Assembly: GCA_947630835.1 (NCBI GenBank)
Contig: CANRIZ010000009.1
Coordinates: forward strand, 1-64,000
Origin: an uncultured Clostridia bacterium
Lineage (GTDB): Bacteria; Bacillota; Clostridia; Oscillospirales; Acutalibacteraceae
Direction: 5' to 3'
DNA: 64,000 nucleotides
Both the position numbers and the translations under genes were made by a program. Shown here piece by piece: positions 8,273-17,825 of this stretch. The notes below the pieces were generated by a model. That model searched no databases. It was not told the DNA's origin and worked only from the letters and a program-made list of their open reading frames with translations. Each line of letters starts with the position of its first letter. Positions within the stretch are counted from its first letter, which is position 1.

Positions 8273-9946
8273 ATGCTTCTTTCAGGTTCAGATATCGTAG
8301 TAAAAACCCTGATTGAACAAGGCTGTGAAACTGTTTTCGGATATCCCGGAGGACAGATCCTCAACGTATATGACAGCCTTTATAAATACCAAAATGAAAT
8401 CAATCACGTATTGACCGCTCATGAACAAGGTGCGACGCACGCCGCCGACGGATATGCCCGAACAACCGGCAAAGTCGGTGTAGTCATCTCCACCTCCGGT
8501 CCCGGTGCTACCAACCTTGTAACCGGTATTGCTACCGCCTACCTTGATTCTATCCCGATGGTCGCTATTTGCGGTAACGTGCCGACAACACAGATCGGTA
8601 CGGATAGTTTCCAAGAAATTGATATTACGGGCGTGACCTTGCCGATCACAAAGCACAACTACTTCGTCAGCGACGTTGCAGATTTAGCAGATACCATTCG
8701 TGAGGCATTCAAGCTTGCGAAATCAGGCAGACCCGGACCTGTTCTTATTGACATACCCAAGGATGTTCAGATTGCTAAATGCGAATATGAAGAACAGGCT
8801 CCCGTGGAGAAAGACGAACCCTTTGCCGCAAAGGACGTTCGCATCAAAGAAGCGGCAAAGATCATCAACTCCGCAAAGCGTCCCTTCATCTATTTTGGCG
8901 GAGGCGTCATTACCTCGAATGCACAAGACGAGGTTTTAGCTCTTGCCGAAAAGATTGATGCACCGATTGGATGCTCTTTAATGGGACTTTCCGCTATTCC
9001 TACCGACCATCCGAGATTCCTCGGTATGCAGGGAATGCACGGTCACTTTGCATCCTCTATGTCAATGCATAATGCTGACGTCATCCTTTCACTCGGTGTT
9101 CGTTTTAATGACCGTGTTACAGGAAACCGCACAAAATTTGCAACGGGCGCAAAAATCGTTCACGTTGACGTGGACGGCTCGGAACTTAATAAAACCGTTA
9201 ACTCGGCTTGCGGACTCAGAGGCGATGTAAAGCTCACACTGAAAAAGCTTCTTCCTATTTTGAACGAAGGAACGAAATCCGAATGGATGGCAAAGGTTGA
9301 GGCGTTCCGTAAGGAAGAAGAAAACTTTCTTGATAACCGTGAAGGACTCACTCCTCGCAGAGCAATCCTTACACTTAATAAGTATTTAGGTGATAACACA
9401 GTTGTTTGTACCGACGTTGGACAACATCAGATGTGGGCTGCTCAGAATCTTAATTTTAAGACAGCACGCCGCTTCCTTTCCAGTGGCGGACTGGGTACAA
9501 TGGGATTCGGTTTCGGAGCGGCAATCGGTGCGGCATACGGTATTGGTGAGCGAAGTGTTTTGATCACAGGCGATGGTAGTTTCGGTATGAATCTTAACGA
9601 ACTTGCTACTGCTGTAAGATACAATGTTCCTGTTGTGGTTATCATTATGAATAACGGTGTGCTCGGTATGGTTCGCCAGTGGCAGGCCTTGTTCTATGAT
9701 AAGCATTATTCTAATACGATCTTGGAAAGAAAAACGAATTTTACGGCTTTCGCCAAATCCTTTGGTGCAGACGGTGAATCTGTTACCACACCCGAAGAAT
9801 TAGACGAAGCCCTCGGGCGTGCATTCAATACCGAAGGTCCTTATGTTATCGACTGCAAGATTGATAAGGACGAATTTGTTCTTCCCATGCTTCCTCCCGG
9901 CGGATGTATGGACGATATTATCACAAAGTTGGAGGTGAAACTATGA
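8273..9946 (+). CDS. ilvB: acetolactate synthase, large (catalytic) subunit
   Basis: A ThDP- and FAD-dependent enzyme forming acetolactate (valine/leucine) or acetohydroxybutanoate (isoleucine). Three domains are visible: the N-terminal Pyr domain with the catalytic Glu in LTAHEQGATHAADGYAR, a central FAD-binding domain, and the C-terminal PP domain with the ThDP motif GDGSFGMNLNELATAV...NN. ATG 8273 lies 9 bases after AAAAGGGG and just downstream of the leuB stop (8265-8267). The last bases overlap the regulatory subunit gene by ATGA. Confidence 0.96.
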   Translation: MLLSGSDIVVKTLIEQGCETVFGYPGGQILNVYDSLYKYQNEINHVLTAHEQGATHAADGYARTTGKVGVVISTSGPGATNLVTGIATAYLDSIPMVAICGNVPTTQIGTDSFQEIDITGVTLPITKHNYFVSDVADLADTIREAFKLAKSGRPGPVLIDIPKDVQIAKCEYEEQAPVEKDEPFAAKDVRIKEAAKIINSAKRPFIYFGGGVITSNAQDEVLALAEKIDAPIGCSLMGLSAIPTDHPRFLGMQGMHGHFASSMSMHNADVILSLGVRFNDRVTGNRTKFATGAKIVHVDVDGSELNKTVNSACGLRGDVKLTLKKLLPILNEGTKSEWMAKVEAFRKEEENFLDNREGLTPRRAILTLNKYLGDNTVVCTDVGQHQMWAAQNLNFKTARRFLSSGGLGTMGFGFGAAIGAAYGIGERSVLITGDGSFGMNLNELATAVRYNVPVVVIIMNNGVLGMVRQWQALFYDKHYSNTILERKTNFTAFAKSFGADGESVTTPEELDEALGRAFNTEGPYVIDCKIDKDEFVLPMLPPGGCMDDIITKLEVKL

Positions 9947-10449
9947 GTAGATATACCGTTGCCGTGTTGGTTAACAACCAGTTCGGTGTATTGAATAGAG
10001 TTACCAGTATGTTTCGCCGCCGACAGTTTAATATAAGTGCGCTGACGGTAAGTGAAACCGAGACAAAGGAGCTTTCACGAATTACTGTCGTTTTTGATGG
10101 GGAAGATGTGGCAAAACAACAGCTTATCAATCAGTTATATAAATTGCCGGATGTTTGCTCAATTAAAGAGTTTAACGAGGACAATTCGATTAGTTGTGAA
10201 TTGCTTCTGCTCAAAGTTAAAAATGAAACAGACACCAGAGATGAAGTCCGCAGTGCAGCGGATGCATTTGGTGCAAAAACCGTGGATTATTCCAAAGGTT
10301 ATTTAATGTTCCGTCTTACGGATATAAGTAGAAGGATAGATGATTTCATAAATGTTATGAGAGACTTTACTATTCTCGAAATCTGTCGAACAGGCAGCGT
10401 ATCCCTTGAAAAAGGAAGTACCACCATACGTCAAAATTTGAATTTATAA
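9943..10449 (+). CDS. ilvN: acetolactate synthase, small (regulatory) subunit
   Basis: A 168-residue ACT-domain subunit (N-terminal ACT about residues 3-75, start MSRYTVAVLVNNQFGVLNRV, plus a C-terminal ALS_ss_C domain) that binds valine-type effectors and activates IlvB. The start ATGA overlaps the ilvB stop, so the two subunits are translationally coupled; GGAGGTG lies 6-12 bases upstream. The long form corresponds to the usual IlvH/IlvN of Firmicutes. Confidence 0.94.
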   Translation: MSRYTVAVLVNNQFGVLNRVTSMFRRRQFNISALTVSETETKELSRITVVFDGEDVAKQQLINQLYKLPDVCSIKEFNEDNSISCELLLLKVKNETDTRDEVRSAADAFGAKTVDYSKGYLMFRLTDISRRIDDFINVMRDFTILEICRTGSVSLEKGSTTIRQNLNL

Positions 10450-11490
<1,041 letters not shown>

Positions 11491-11505
11491 CAGGGGGTGC
11501 GGATT

Positions 11506-13161
11506 ATGCGTAAGGAAAACGTTGTGGACGGGGTGCAAAATGCACCGCACCGCAGTTTGTTTCATGCACTGGGACTGACCGAAGAAGAACAAAAAAGACC
11601 GTTAATCGGCATCGTCAGTTCTTACAACGAAATCGTACCCGGACATATGAATATCGACAAGATCGTGGATGCCGTCAAGCTCGGTGTTGCGATGGCAGGC
11701 GGTACTCCTATCGTCTTCCCGGCAATTGCCGTTTGTGATGGTATTGCTATGGGACATACGGGAATGAAATATTCTCTCGTAACCCGTGACTTGATTGCCG
11801 ACTCAACCGAAGCTATGGCTTTGGCTCACGGATTTGACGGACTCGTTATGGTTCCGAACTGCGATAAGAATGTGCCCGGACTTTTAATGGCAGCGGCAAG
11901 AGTGAATGTTCCTACCGTATTTGTCAGCGGCGGTCCGATGCTTGCAGGCAGAGTGGAAGGTAAGAAAACAAGCCTTTCTTCTATGTTCGAGGCGGTCGGT
12001 GCCTATAATGCAGGCAAACTCGATGATGAAAAGCTGAAGGAATACGAATGTAAGACCTGTCCCACTTGTGGTTCTTGCAGCGGTATGTATACGGCAAACT
12101 CAATGAACTGCCTCACCGAAGCACTCGGTATGGGGCTTCGCGGAAACGGTACAATCCCCGCAGTATATTCTGCGCGTATTGAACTTGCAAAACACGCAGG
12201 TATGGTGGTGATGGAACTTCTTCGCAAGAATATCCGTCCCCGTGATATTATGACCAAGGAAGCTCTTATGAATGCGCTGACGGTAGATATGGCGCTTGGC
12301 TGTTCCACCAACAGTATGCTTCATCTTCCTGCTATTGCTCACGAGTGTGGTGTGGAACTGAATTTGGATATTGCCAATGAAATCAGCGCAAAGACACCGA
12401 ATCTTTGCCATCTTGCACCTGCCGGTCGCACTTATATGGAAGATCTTGACGAAGCAGGTGGCGTATATGCTGTGATGAACGAACTGACAAAGAAAGGTCT
12501 GCTTAACACCGACTGTATGACCGTAACAGGTAAAACAATGGGAGAAAACATCGCGGGTTGCGTTAATCTCAATCCCGATGTTATTCGTCCCGTTGAAAAT
12601 CCTTATAGCGAAACGGGCGGTATTGCAGTGCTGAAAGGCAACCTTGCTCCCGAAGGAAGTGTTGTTAAACGCTCTGCGGTTCTCCCCGAAATGCTCGTTC
12701 ATAAAGGCCCTGCCAAAGTGTTCGATTCAGAAGAGGAAGCACAGGCGGCAATCAATGCAGGCAAGATCGTTGCCGGCGATGTGGTTGTTATCCGTTATGA
12801 AGGCCCCAAAGGCGGCCCCGGTATGCGTGAAATGCTTAACCCAACCTCTGCGATCATGGGAATGGGTCTCGGTAACAGCGTTGCACTTATTACTGACGGT
12901 CGTTTCAGCGGTGCTACTCGTGGTGCTTGTGTCGGTCACGTTACTCCCGAAGCAGCTTCGGGAGGTATGATCGGTGTAGTAGAGGACGGCGATATTATCA
13001 GCATCAATATCCCCGAAAACACCATAGAACTCAAAGTGGATGCCGACGTTCTTGCCGAGCGTATGAAGAACTTTGTACCGAAACAGAAAGAACTCTCCGG
13101 TTATCTCAAACGCTATGCGGCATTGGTATCCGGTGGCGCATCGGGGGCAATTCTGAACTGA
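11506..13161 (+). CDS. ilvD: dihydroxy-acid dehydratase
   Basis: An Fe-S dehydratase yielding the 2-oxoacid precursors of valine, leucine and isoleucine. Cluster cysteines are seen in [10 protein letters not shown] and in [33 protein letters not shown] and [20 protein letters not shown] are further family signatures. ATG 11506 (MRKENVVDG) follows a G-rich ribosome site; GTG at 11497 is a less likely start. Length (551 residues) is normal. This completes the shared BCAA pathway apart from the final transaminase IlvE, which is not in the window. Confidence 0.96.
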   Translation: MRKENVVDGVQNAPHRSLFHALGLTEEEQKRPLIGIVSSYNEIVPGHMNIDKIVDAVKLGVAMAGGTPIVFPAIAVCDGIAMGHTGMKYSLVTRDLIADSTEAMALAHGFDGLVMVPNCDKNVPGLLMAAARVNVPTVFVSGGPMLAGRVEGKKTSLSSMFEAVGAYNAGKLDDEKLKEYECKTCPTCGSCSGMYTANSMNCLTEALGMGLRGNGTIPAVYSARIELAKHAGMVVMELLRKNIRPRDIMTKEALMNALTVDMALGCSTNSMLHLPAIAHECGVELNLDIANEISAKTPNLCHLAPAGRTYMEDLDEAGGVYAVMNELTKKGLLNTDCMTVTGKTMGENIAGCVNLNPDVIRPVENPYSETGGIAVLKGNLAPEGSVVKRSAVLPEMLVHKGPAKVFDSEEEAQAAINAGKIVAGDVVVIRYEGPKGGPGMREMLNPTSAIMGMGLGNSVALITDGRFSGATRGACVGHVTPEAASGGMIGVVEDGDIISINIPENTIELKVDADVLAERMKNFVPKQKELSGYLKRYAALVSGGASGAILN

Positions 13162-13162
13162 T

Positions 13163-14326
13163 ATGAAAGATTTAAAAGAAAAACTCGGTACACTTTGTGT
13201 GTTCAGAGAATTATTAAAAGATAAGGTGATTTCCTCGCTTTGTGCCTATCTTGATAACCCTACAAGCTCGGCTTATGCCGAGCTTGTGGCGGTTCTCTAC
13301 GACCGGGCAAGCGGAAACCTCGGTGAATATATCAAAGAAATCTGCACCAACAGTGAAAATGTGTACGTAAAGGCTGTGGGTCTTGGCAAAGATGTACCGA
13401 CCTATATGCAGTCTTCGCTCGAATCTGAACTCGATATTCTGCAAGAAGTATCGGAACTTAACAAAGACAAGCTTTGCAGTTTGCTTGATTATAAAGGCTT
13501 TTTGCCGGAGTTTACCTCAACAAGTATTGATTTGAAGGAAATCTATCTGCACAGAGCAAAAAATATCGGGAAATGCGGGTACGGTATCTATGCAAAGAAC
13601 CGTATGTTCTACGTTGACGAGCAAGGCAGCATCGTTCCCGTGCTGCATCCCGATAAAACCAAACTTTCCGACCTTGTTGATTACGAGCGAGAAAGAAATA
13701 TTATCATCGACAATACCAGGGCGTTGCTTCAAGGAAAACCGGCGGCAAACATTCTGCTTACAGGCGATGCAGGTACAGGTAAATCGTCAACCGTAAAAGC
13801 TGTTGTCAATGCTTTGTGGAACGAAGGACTTCGTATTGTTGAGGTAAGAAAAGATCAGCTTCACAGTATCCCGAAGATACTGGATGAACTGTCAAGCAAT
13901 CCTTTGAAATTCGTTTTGTTCATTGATGACCTCTCATTCCTCAAAAATGACGATAACTTCAATGCACTCAAGGCGGTATTGGAAGGTTCTGTTACAGCAA
14001 AATCGAACAATGTGGTTATTTACGCTACAAGCAACCGCCGTCATATCATTAAAGAGAAATTTTCCGACCGTGATGGTGATGATGTTCATCGCAATGATAC
14101 GATGCAGGAACTTGTGTCCTTGTCTGAACGTTTTGGAATCCACGTGACATTTTCAAAGCCGAATAAGGAGACCTTTCTTCACATCGTTCACCATTTAGCA
14201 AAGGAAAACGGTGTTGATATGCCAACCGAAGAACTTGATACCAAGGCAGAGCAATTTGTTTTGGGGCGCAGCGGAAGATCTGCAAGACTTGCTAAACAGT
14301 TTATAGATGGATTACTTGCGAGGTGA
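13163..14326 (+). CDS. DUF815-type AAA+ ATPase
   Basis: A 387-residue ATP-binding protein of the DUF815 group. Walker A is GDAGTGKSS (about residues 200-208), Walker B FVLFIDDLSF (about 251-260), and sensor-1-like IYATSNRRHI follows. The N-terminal ~180 residues are the DUF815-specific region. The gene starts 1 base after the ilvD stop, so it is part of the BCAA operon. Its cellular role is not established; DUF815 proteins are widespread but uncharacterised AAA+ ATPases. No link to amino-acid synthesis is known to me, so the operon association is noted, not explained. Confidence 0.85.
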   Translation: MKDLKEKLGTLCVFRELLKDKVISSLCAYLDNPTSSAYAELVAVLYDRASGNLGEYIKEICTNSENVYVKAVGLGKDVPTYMQSSLESELDILQEVSELNKDKLCSLLDYKGFLPEFTSTSIDLKEIYLHRAKNIGKCGYGIYAKNRMFYVDEQGSIVPVLHPDKTKLSDLVDYERERNIIIDNTRALLQGKPAANILLTGDAGTGKSSTVKAVVNALWNEGLRIVEVRKDQLHSIPKILDELSSNPLKFVLFIDDLSFLKNDDNFNALKAVLEGSVTAKSNNVVIYATSNRRHIIKEKFSDRDGDDVHRNDTMQELVSLSERFGIHVTFSKPNKETFLHIVHHLAKENGVDMPTEELDTKAEQFVLGRSGRSARLAKQFIDGLLAR

Positions 14327-14332
14327 AGCGGT

Positions 14333-14770
14333 ATGTATTTTGACGATTTGAAAGTCGGTATGACGGTGGAAACCGTACCTGCCGTGATCGAAAAGGAAAA
14401 GATGATGGCCTTTGCCCGTGATTACGACAACATTCCGCTTCACACAGACGAGGAATATGCAAAAACAACAGTGTTTGGTAAGCTGATTGCTCCCGGTGTA
14501 ATGTCATTTATGTCGGTCTGGGCAAAATATCTTGAGGTGGATTTCTTCGGGGATAAGTTGCTTGCAGGAAAATCAACTAAGATCGAATGGTTAAAACCTG
14601 TCTTTGCTGACGATGTTTTATCCGGCAAGGCAACCATAACAAAGTTAGTCAAACGCAATCAGAAGAACGGACTTGTTGAGATTACTATCGTGGTATATAA
14701 CCAAAACGGAGATGTGGTGCTGACAGATGTTACTGAAGCAATTGTGAAACGCAAAGATGGTGAGAAATAA
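14333..14770 (+). CDS. MaoC-like hotdog-fold dehydratase
   Basis: A 145-residue protein with the MaoC/R-specific hydratase fold. The conserved active-site region reads FARDYDNIPLHTDEEYAKTTVFGKLIAPG, where the Asp and His of the D-x-(4-6)-H type motif are visible. Members hydrate enoyl-CoA or related thioesters, but small stand-alone versions often lack a known substrate. It follows the AAA+ gene by 6 bases and would share the leucine T-box transcript. Confidence 0.85.
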   Translation: MYFDDLKVGMTVETVPAVIEKEKMMAFARDYDNIPLHTDEEYAKTTVFGKLIAPGVMSFMSVWAKYLEVDFFGDKLLAGKSTKIEWLKPVFADDVLSGKATITKLVKRNQKNGLVEITIVVYNQNGDVVLTDVTEAIVKRKDGEK

Positions 14771-15055
14771 ATTATTGGCGTTATTGTAAATGTAATTACT
14801 GTGCTTCTTGGATCATCTATAGGTTTGCTGTTTAAGAAAGGCATACCCGAAAGGGTGACCAAGGCGGCGATGATCGGTCTTGGTACCTGTACGCTGCATA
14901 TCGGAATATCAGGCAGTCTTGTCGGCGAAAACACGCTGATTCTGATTGTGTCTGTCGTTCTGGGTGCAATCGTCGGAACCTTGCTGAACATTGACGGAGC
15001 CATCAATCTTCTTGCCGGAAAGGTTGAGGAAAAGTTTAAGAAGGATACGCAATGA
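14771..15055 (+). pseudogene. DUF554 membrane protein, start codon lost and truncated
   Basis: The frame immediately after the MaoC stop reads IIGVIVNVITVLLGSSIGLL, which matches the beginning of DUF554 integral membrane proteins except that the initiator is ATT (14771) in place of ATG; GGTGAG sits at normal distance. The frame continues through LGLGTCTLHIGISGSLVGEN-type family sequence but stops after about 94 codons, whereas DUF554 proteins are roughly 220-230 residues. Two or three membrane segments remain. A short product could start at ATG 14801. I regard it as a decayed gene at the end of the operon. Confidence 0.65.
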
Positions 15056-15148
15056 ACAAGATCAAAAAAGACAATCCGATTGATGCTTTGAAGAATGAGA
15101 ATCTATGACCACGCCTTGCTTGTAGGCAGAAAAGGGTATAACAAACCA

Positions 15149-15190
15149 AACGAGAGGGGCAAAAGATCCGCCTTTGTCCCTCTCGTTATT
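15149..15190 (+). terminator. strong hairpin at the end of the BCAA operon
   Basis: AACGAGAGGGGCAAA (15149-15163) pairs with TTTGTCCCTCTCGTT (15173-15187) over 15 positions with one G-T wobble. The downstream tail ATTTAT is only weakly T-rich. It separates the operon end from the converging transposon remnant, so it may serve both strands. Confidence 0.6.
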
Positions 15191-15193
15191 TAT

Positions 15194-15570
15194 CTATGTA
15201 TAAATCAGTTCCTTGTCGACAATCTCTGTTGCCCTGTTTCGGATATTGTTCATCCTCCCGACCCACGTCATTTGGTCTTGCGCTTTGAGCGCTTCTGTCA
15301 CACCCTCACGCTCCGCCATCTGCTTTACCAGCCGAGAGAACAGTTTCTGTGCCTGTTGGTCGATGTCGGCAAGGTGGCTGTTCAGCTCGCAAGTGGTGAG
15401 TAGGTTGTGTACAGAATACGGTGATGCTCTTTCAAATAAAGTCTATGCCGCTGTCCCCATATCCCTACAGGCTGTTCTTCCTCGGCGGGTAAAGTTGGAA
15501 ATGGCAACAGATACTCGCCCTGCTGTTCGTATTTCCCGCCCATTTGCTCAAATAAACTCTGTTCCATCAT
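15194..15570 (-). pseudogene. TnpV-like transposon protein, frameshifted
   Basis: Minus strand from ATG 15570 (GGAGG upstream): MMEQSLFEQMGGKYEQQGEY and IGIWGQRHRLYLKEHHRILY match clostridial TnpV proteins. That frame stops at 15382, but the matching continuation (SHLADIDQQAQKLFSRLVKQ, then MAEREGVTEALKAQ and ATEIVDKELIYT) is present in another frame down to a stop at 15194-15196. The frame change lies near 15385-15410. TnpV accompanies site-specific recombinases of clostridial transposons; its function is not well known. The remnant supports a mobile origin for this end of the island. Confidence 0.7.
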
Positions 15571-15650
15571 TGTACCTCCGTGTACTTCACTTTGTATTTT
15601 TTGATCGGTGCGTTGGCAACTTTTAAGAGAATATTATCTACGGCTTTTTT
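15567..15650 (-). pseudogene. C-terminal fragment of a transposon-associated protein upstream of tnpV
   Basis: Upstream of the TnpV remnant a minus-strand frame ends AKKAVDNILLKVANAPIKKY, then KVKYTEVQ and a TGA that overlaps the TnpV start (ATGATG). It looks like the end of the gene that normally precedes tnpV, possibly a recombinase, but I cannot name it from 28 residues. It is cut near 15650, exactly where the tRNA-Ser 3'-end repeat begins. Confidence 0.45.
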
Positions 15651-15772
15651 GGCGGAGAGCAAGGGATTCGGCTGCGTTACACTCCGCCGAAGTTTGCTTC
15701 GCAAACAAATCCTATTTTAAGTCCCTTTTGCTCGTACCTCGCAAAAGATGGACTGAGGTTCGAATCCCTTGC
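15645..15772. repeat. palindromic tRNA-Ser-end repeat, copy 1
   Basis: The unit begins with TTTTTTGGCGGAGAGC, the same as the 3' end of the tRNA-Ser gene (minus strand), then carries a 12-bp perfect outer inverted repeat GCAAGGGATTCG (15659-15670) / CGAATCCCTTGC (15761-15772). Between them are hairpins GTTTGC-TTC-GCAAAC (15692-15706) and CTTTTGC/GCAAAAG (15725-15747), and GGCGGAG (15651-15657) can pair with CTCCGCC (15682-15688). Apart from two one-base differences the 90-base interior is repeated in copy 2. No real coding capacity is apparent. Confidence 0.8.
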
Positions 15773-15801
15773 AAAAAGTCTTTTTGTAAAAATAAAAAAG
15801 G

Positions 15802-15948
15802 AATCACATTTTGCGATTCCTCTTTTTTTGGCGGAGAGCAAGGGATTCGGCTGCGTTACACTCCGCCGAAGTTTGCTTCGCAAACAAATCCTATTTTAGT
15901 CCTTTTGCTCGTACCTCGCAAAAGATGGACTGAGGTTCGAATCCCTTG
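15802..15948. repeat. palindromic tRNA-Ser-end repeat, copy 2
   Basis: The first 48 bases (15802-15849: the tRNA terminator hairpin, T-run, CCA complement and acceptor/T-arm part) are identical to 15979-16026 at the authentic tRNA-Ser gene. The sequence then departs into the same 88-90-base palindromic interior as copy 1 and ends with CGAATCCCTTG (15938-15948), which is inverted with respect to CAAGGGATTCG at its start. It looks like a duplicated tRNA 3' end carrying a structured insert. Confidence 0.8.
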
Positions 15949-15972
15949 TCATAATTTTTCTATAAAATAAAA

Positions 15973-15999
15973 AAGAGAAATCACATTTTGCGATTCCTC
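15973..15999 (-). terminator. tRNA-Ser terminator
   Basis: On the minus strand, GAGGAATC pairs with GATTTCTC across a GCAAAATGT loop and is followed by TTTT. The same structure, with a perfect GGAATC stem, is duplicated in repeat copy 2 (about 15798-15822). Confidence 0.65.
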
Positions 16000-16005
16000 T
16001 TTTTT

Positions 16006-16098
16006 TGGCGGAGAGCAAGGGATTCGAACCCTCGAACAGGTTTTGGCCCGTTACACGATTTCCAATCGTGCTCCTTCGACCAGCTCGGACAACTCTCC
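16006..16098 (-). tRNA. tRNA-Ser (anticodon GGA)
   Basis: On the minus strand the gene starts GGAGAGTTGTCCGAGC and ends CTCTCCGCCA with an encoded CCA. The anticodon arm CACGATT-GGA-AATCGTG gives anticodon GGA, and the T-arm is GGGTTCGAATCCC. A long variable arm and total length of 93 nt are normal for tRNA-Ser. Its 3' end faces the island to the left, the usual orientation for integration at tRNA genes. Confidence 0.95.
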
Positions 16099-16175
16099 GT
16101 GGTTACCAAGTTATTATAAATGATAAATTACAAAAAATCAAGTAATTTATAATTAAATTTTATATTCTATTTTAT

Positions 16176-16204
16176 TTGCATTATAATAAGTTTTGTTGTA
16201 TAAT
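16176..16204 (+). promoter_or_regulatory. candidate promoter for the solute-binding lipoprotein gene
   Basis: TTGCAT (16176-16181) and a perfect TATAAT (16199-16204) are 17 bases apart, 29 bases before ATG 16233. The -35 is weak. Confidence 0.5.
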
Positions 16205-16232
16205 ACAGCTATTAATTTATTACGAGGAAATT

Positions 16233-17819
16233 ATGGGCAAAAGGGTTTTATCGTTATTAGTTATTTTATCTGTAATTATAACCTTGTTCAGCGGCTGCTT
16301 CGGTCCAAAGGCTGACAAGTCCTTTTCTGCGCCCGTTTTGGGTGAACCCACAAGCCTTGACCCGCAAATTGCCGATTCCGATTCGGAGAAAACCGTAGTT
16401 CTAAACTGCTTCGAGGGGCTTATGAGGGTAAATGATAAGGGCGAGCTTGAAAACGGCGTTGCGCAAAGCTATACCGTTTCGCCCGACGGACTTACATATA
16501 CTTTTAAGCTTCGCAACAATGCTCATTGGGCTCTGTTTTCGGGGCACAGCGAGCTGCTCGGCGATAATTACAAGGAAACCTTCGATATAAACGTTTATGC
16601 CGAGGATTTTAAATTTGCCTTCGACCGTATTTTCGACAGCAATATAAATTCTCCCTACCGTGAATTGTTTTACTGCGTTGACAGTTACGAGGCAAACGAT
16701 AAATACACCTTTACCGTTCGGCTCAAATTTGCGAATGAAAATTTCCTTTATTCTCTTGCCGCTCCGGGAGCTATGCCCTGCGATAGGGAATTTTATGAGC
16801 TTACCGGCGGCAAATACGGTCTTGACGCCAAATATCTTTTGTGCAACGGGCCCTTTAATCTTTCCAAATGGGTAGAGGGTACTTCGCTTCGCATAGTACG
16901 AAATGATGATTATGTCGGCGTAAACAGCGTAAAACCCGCTTCCGTTACGTTTTATATTAACTCCGATGAGGCTCAAATTGCGGAAAAAATGAATTCCGAG
17001 ACGTATGATGTCGCTTTTCTAAATAAGTATAATTACGACAGCCTTGAGGAAAAAGACGATTTTAATACGCTCAGCGTGGAAAATACCGTTTTTTCGCTTG
17101 TTTTTAATCAAAACGATAAATATTTGTCAAACAAGAATATACGCCTTGCGGTAAACTATGCCTGTGATTTTTCGTCCCTTAAATTTGACAACGGCGATAT
17201 TAAACGTGCCGTAAGCGTTGTACCGCCCTGCTGTAAGGTCGGCAATGCCGCCTATATTGATGACGGATTCGGTTCAATGTTAAATTCGTTTAATGCCGAG
17301 AAAGCGAAAAATTGCCTTGAACAAGGTCTGCTTGAGCTTGGCGAAGCAAGCGTTGAGCTTAACATAAAATGTTCAAAAGAATATGAAAACGTATTAAAAC
17401 AGCTTGTGCAGTCGCTCCAAAAAATACTCGGCGTTAAGTTTATCGTATCGGTTACGGCGGTTGAGCAAAGCGAGCTTGAGGCTGTAATGCGCGACGGTAA
17501 TTATTCCGTTGCTTTTTACCCTTATACGGCCAATTCCGTGTTTGCCGCCGATTTCTTTGAGGAAATTTCCAAAAGCAGCTTTTTAAATTACAATTCGCAG
17601 GAATATTCTAATTTGCTGAAAAGCATCAGGGAAAACAGCGGCAGTTCGCAAAAATTAAAGGAATTATGTATGCAGGCGGAGAAAATTCTCGTTTCCGATG
17701 CCGTTATAATTCCCGTATTTTATGAAAAAAGCTATTTTATAACCTCCGACGATACCGACGGTATATATTTTTACTCCTCCGGAAGCAATATATATTTTAT
17801 AAATGCCGCAAAGAAATGA
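16233..17819 (+). CDS. ABC-transporter solute-binding lipoprotein, peptide/oligopeptide type
   Basis: A 528-residue extracytoplasmic binding protein of family 5 (OppA/DppA type). The N-terminus is a lipoprotein signal with lipobox LFSGC ending at Cys22. The mature part starts with GEPTSLDPQIAD, the typical opening of family 5 proteins, and continues with SPDGLTYTFKLR and the EDFKFAFDRIF segment. It would bind peptides or similar solutes outside the membrane; no permease or ATPase genes are adjacent, so the partner transporter lies elsewhere. ATG 16233 follows ACGAGGAAA. VanZ follows 6 bases downstream. Confidence 0.85.
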   Translation: MGKRVLSLLVILSVIITLFSGCFGPKADKSFSAPVLGEPTSLDPQIADSDSEKTVVLNCFEGLMRVNDKGELENGVAQSYTVSPDGLTYTFKLRNNAHWALFSGHSELLGDNYKETFDINVYAEDFKFAFDRIFDSNINSPYRELFYCVDSYEANDKYTFTVRLKFANENFLYSLAAPGAMPCDREFYELTGGKYGLDAKYLLCNGPFNLSKWVEGTSLRIVRNDDYVGVNSVKPASVTFYINSDEAQIAEKMNSETYDVAFLNKYNYDSLEEKDDFNTLSVENTVFSLVFNQNDKYLSNKNIRLAVNYACDFSSLKFDNGDIKRAVSVVPPCCKVGNAAYIDDGFGSMLNSFNAEKAKNCLEQGLLELGEASVELNIKCSKEYENVLKQLVQSLQKILGVKFIVSVTAVEQSELEAVMRDGNYSVAFYPYTANSVFAADFFEEISKSSFLNYNSQEYSNLLKSIRENSGSSQKLKELCMQAEKILVSDAVIIPVFYEKSYFITSDDTDGIYFYSSGSNIYFINAAKK

Positions 17820-17825
17820 TATGTT

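Noticed and set aside
15052-15108. 18-codon frame MNKIKKDNPIDALKNENL overlapping the DUF554 remnant stop
   Set aside because: The ATGA overlap is suggestive, but it is very short, matches nothing I know, and lies in decaying sequence.
15095-15403. 102-residue plus-strand frame
   Set aside because: Antisense to the TnpV remnant, whose homology is clear on the minus strand.
15659-15948. Possible CRISPR-like array or additional tRNA genes
   Set aside because: Only two units are present, with imperfect copies and no spacers; the T-arm-like ends lack a matching cloverleaf, so neither an array nor a second functional tRNA is supported.
15608-15970. 120-residue plus-strand frame with an internal repeat
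   Set aside because: Its repeated peptide simply reads the two copies of the palindromic tRNA-end element; such frames are spurious.
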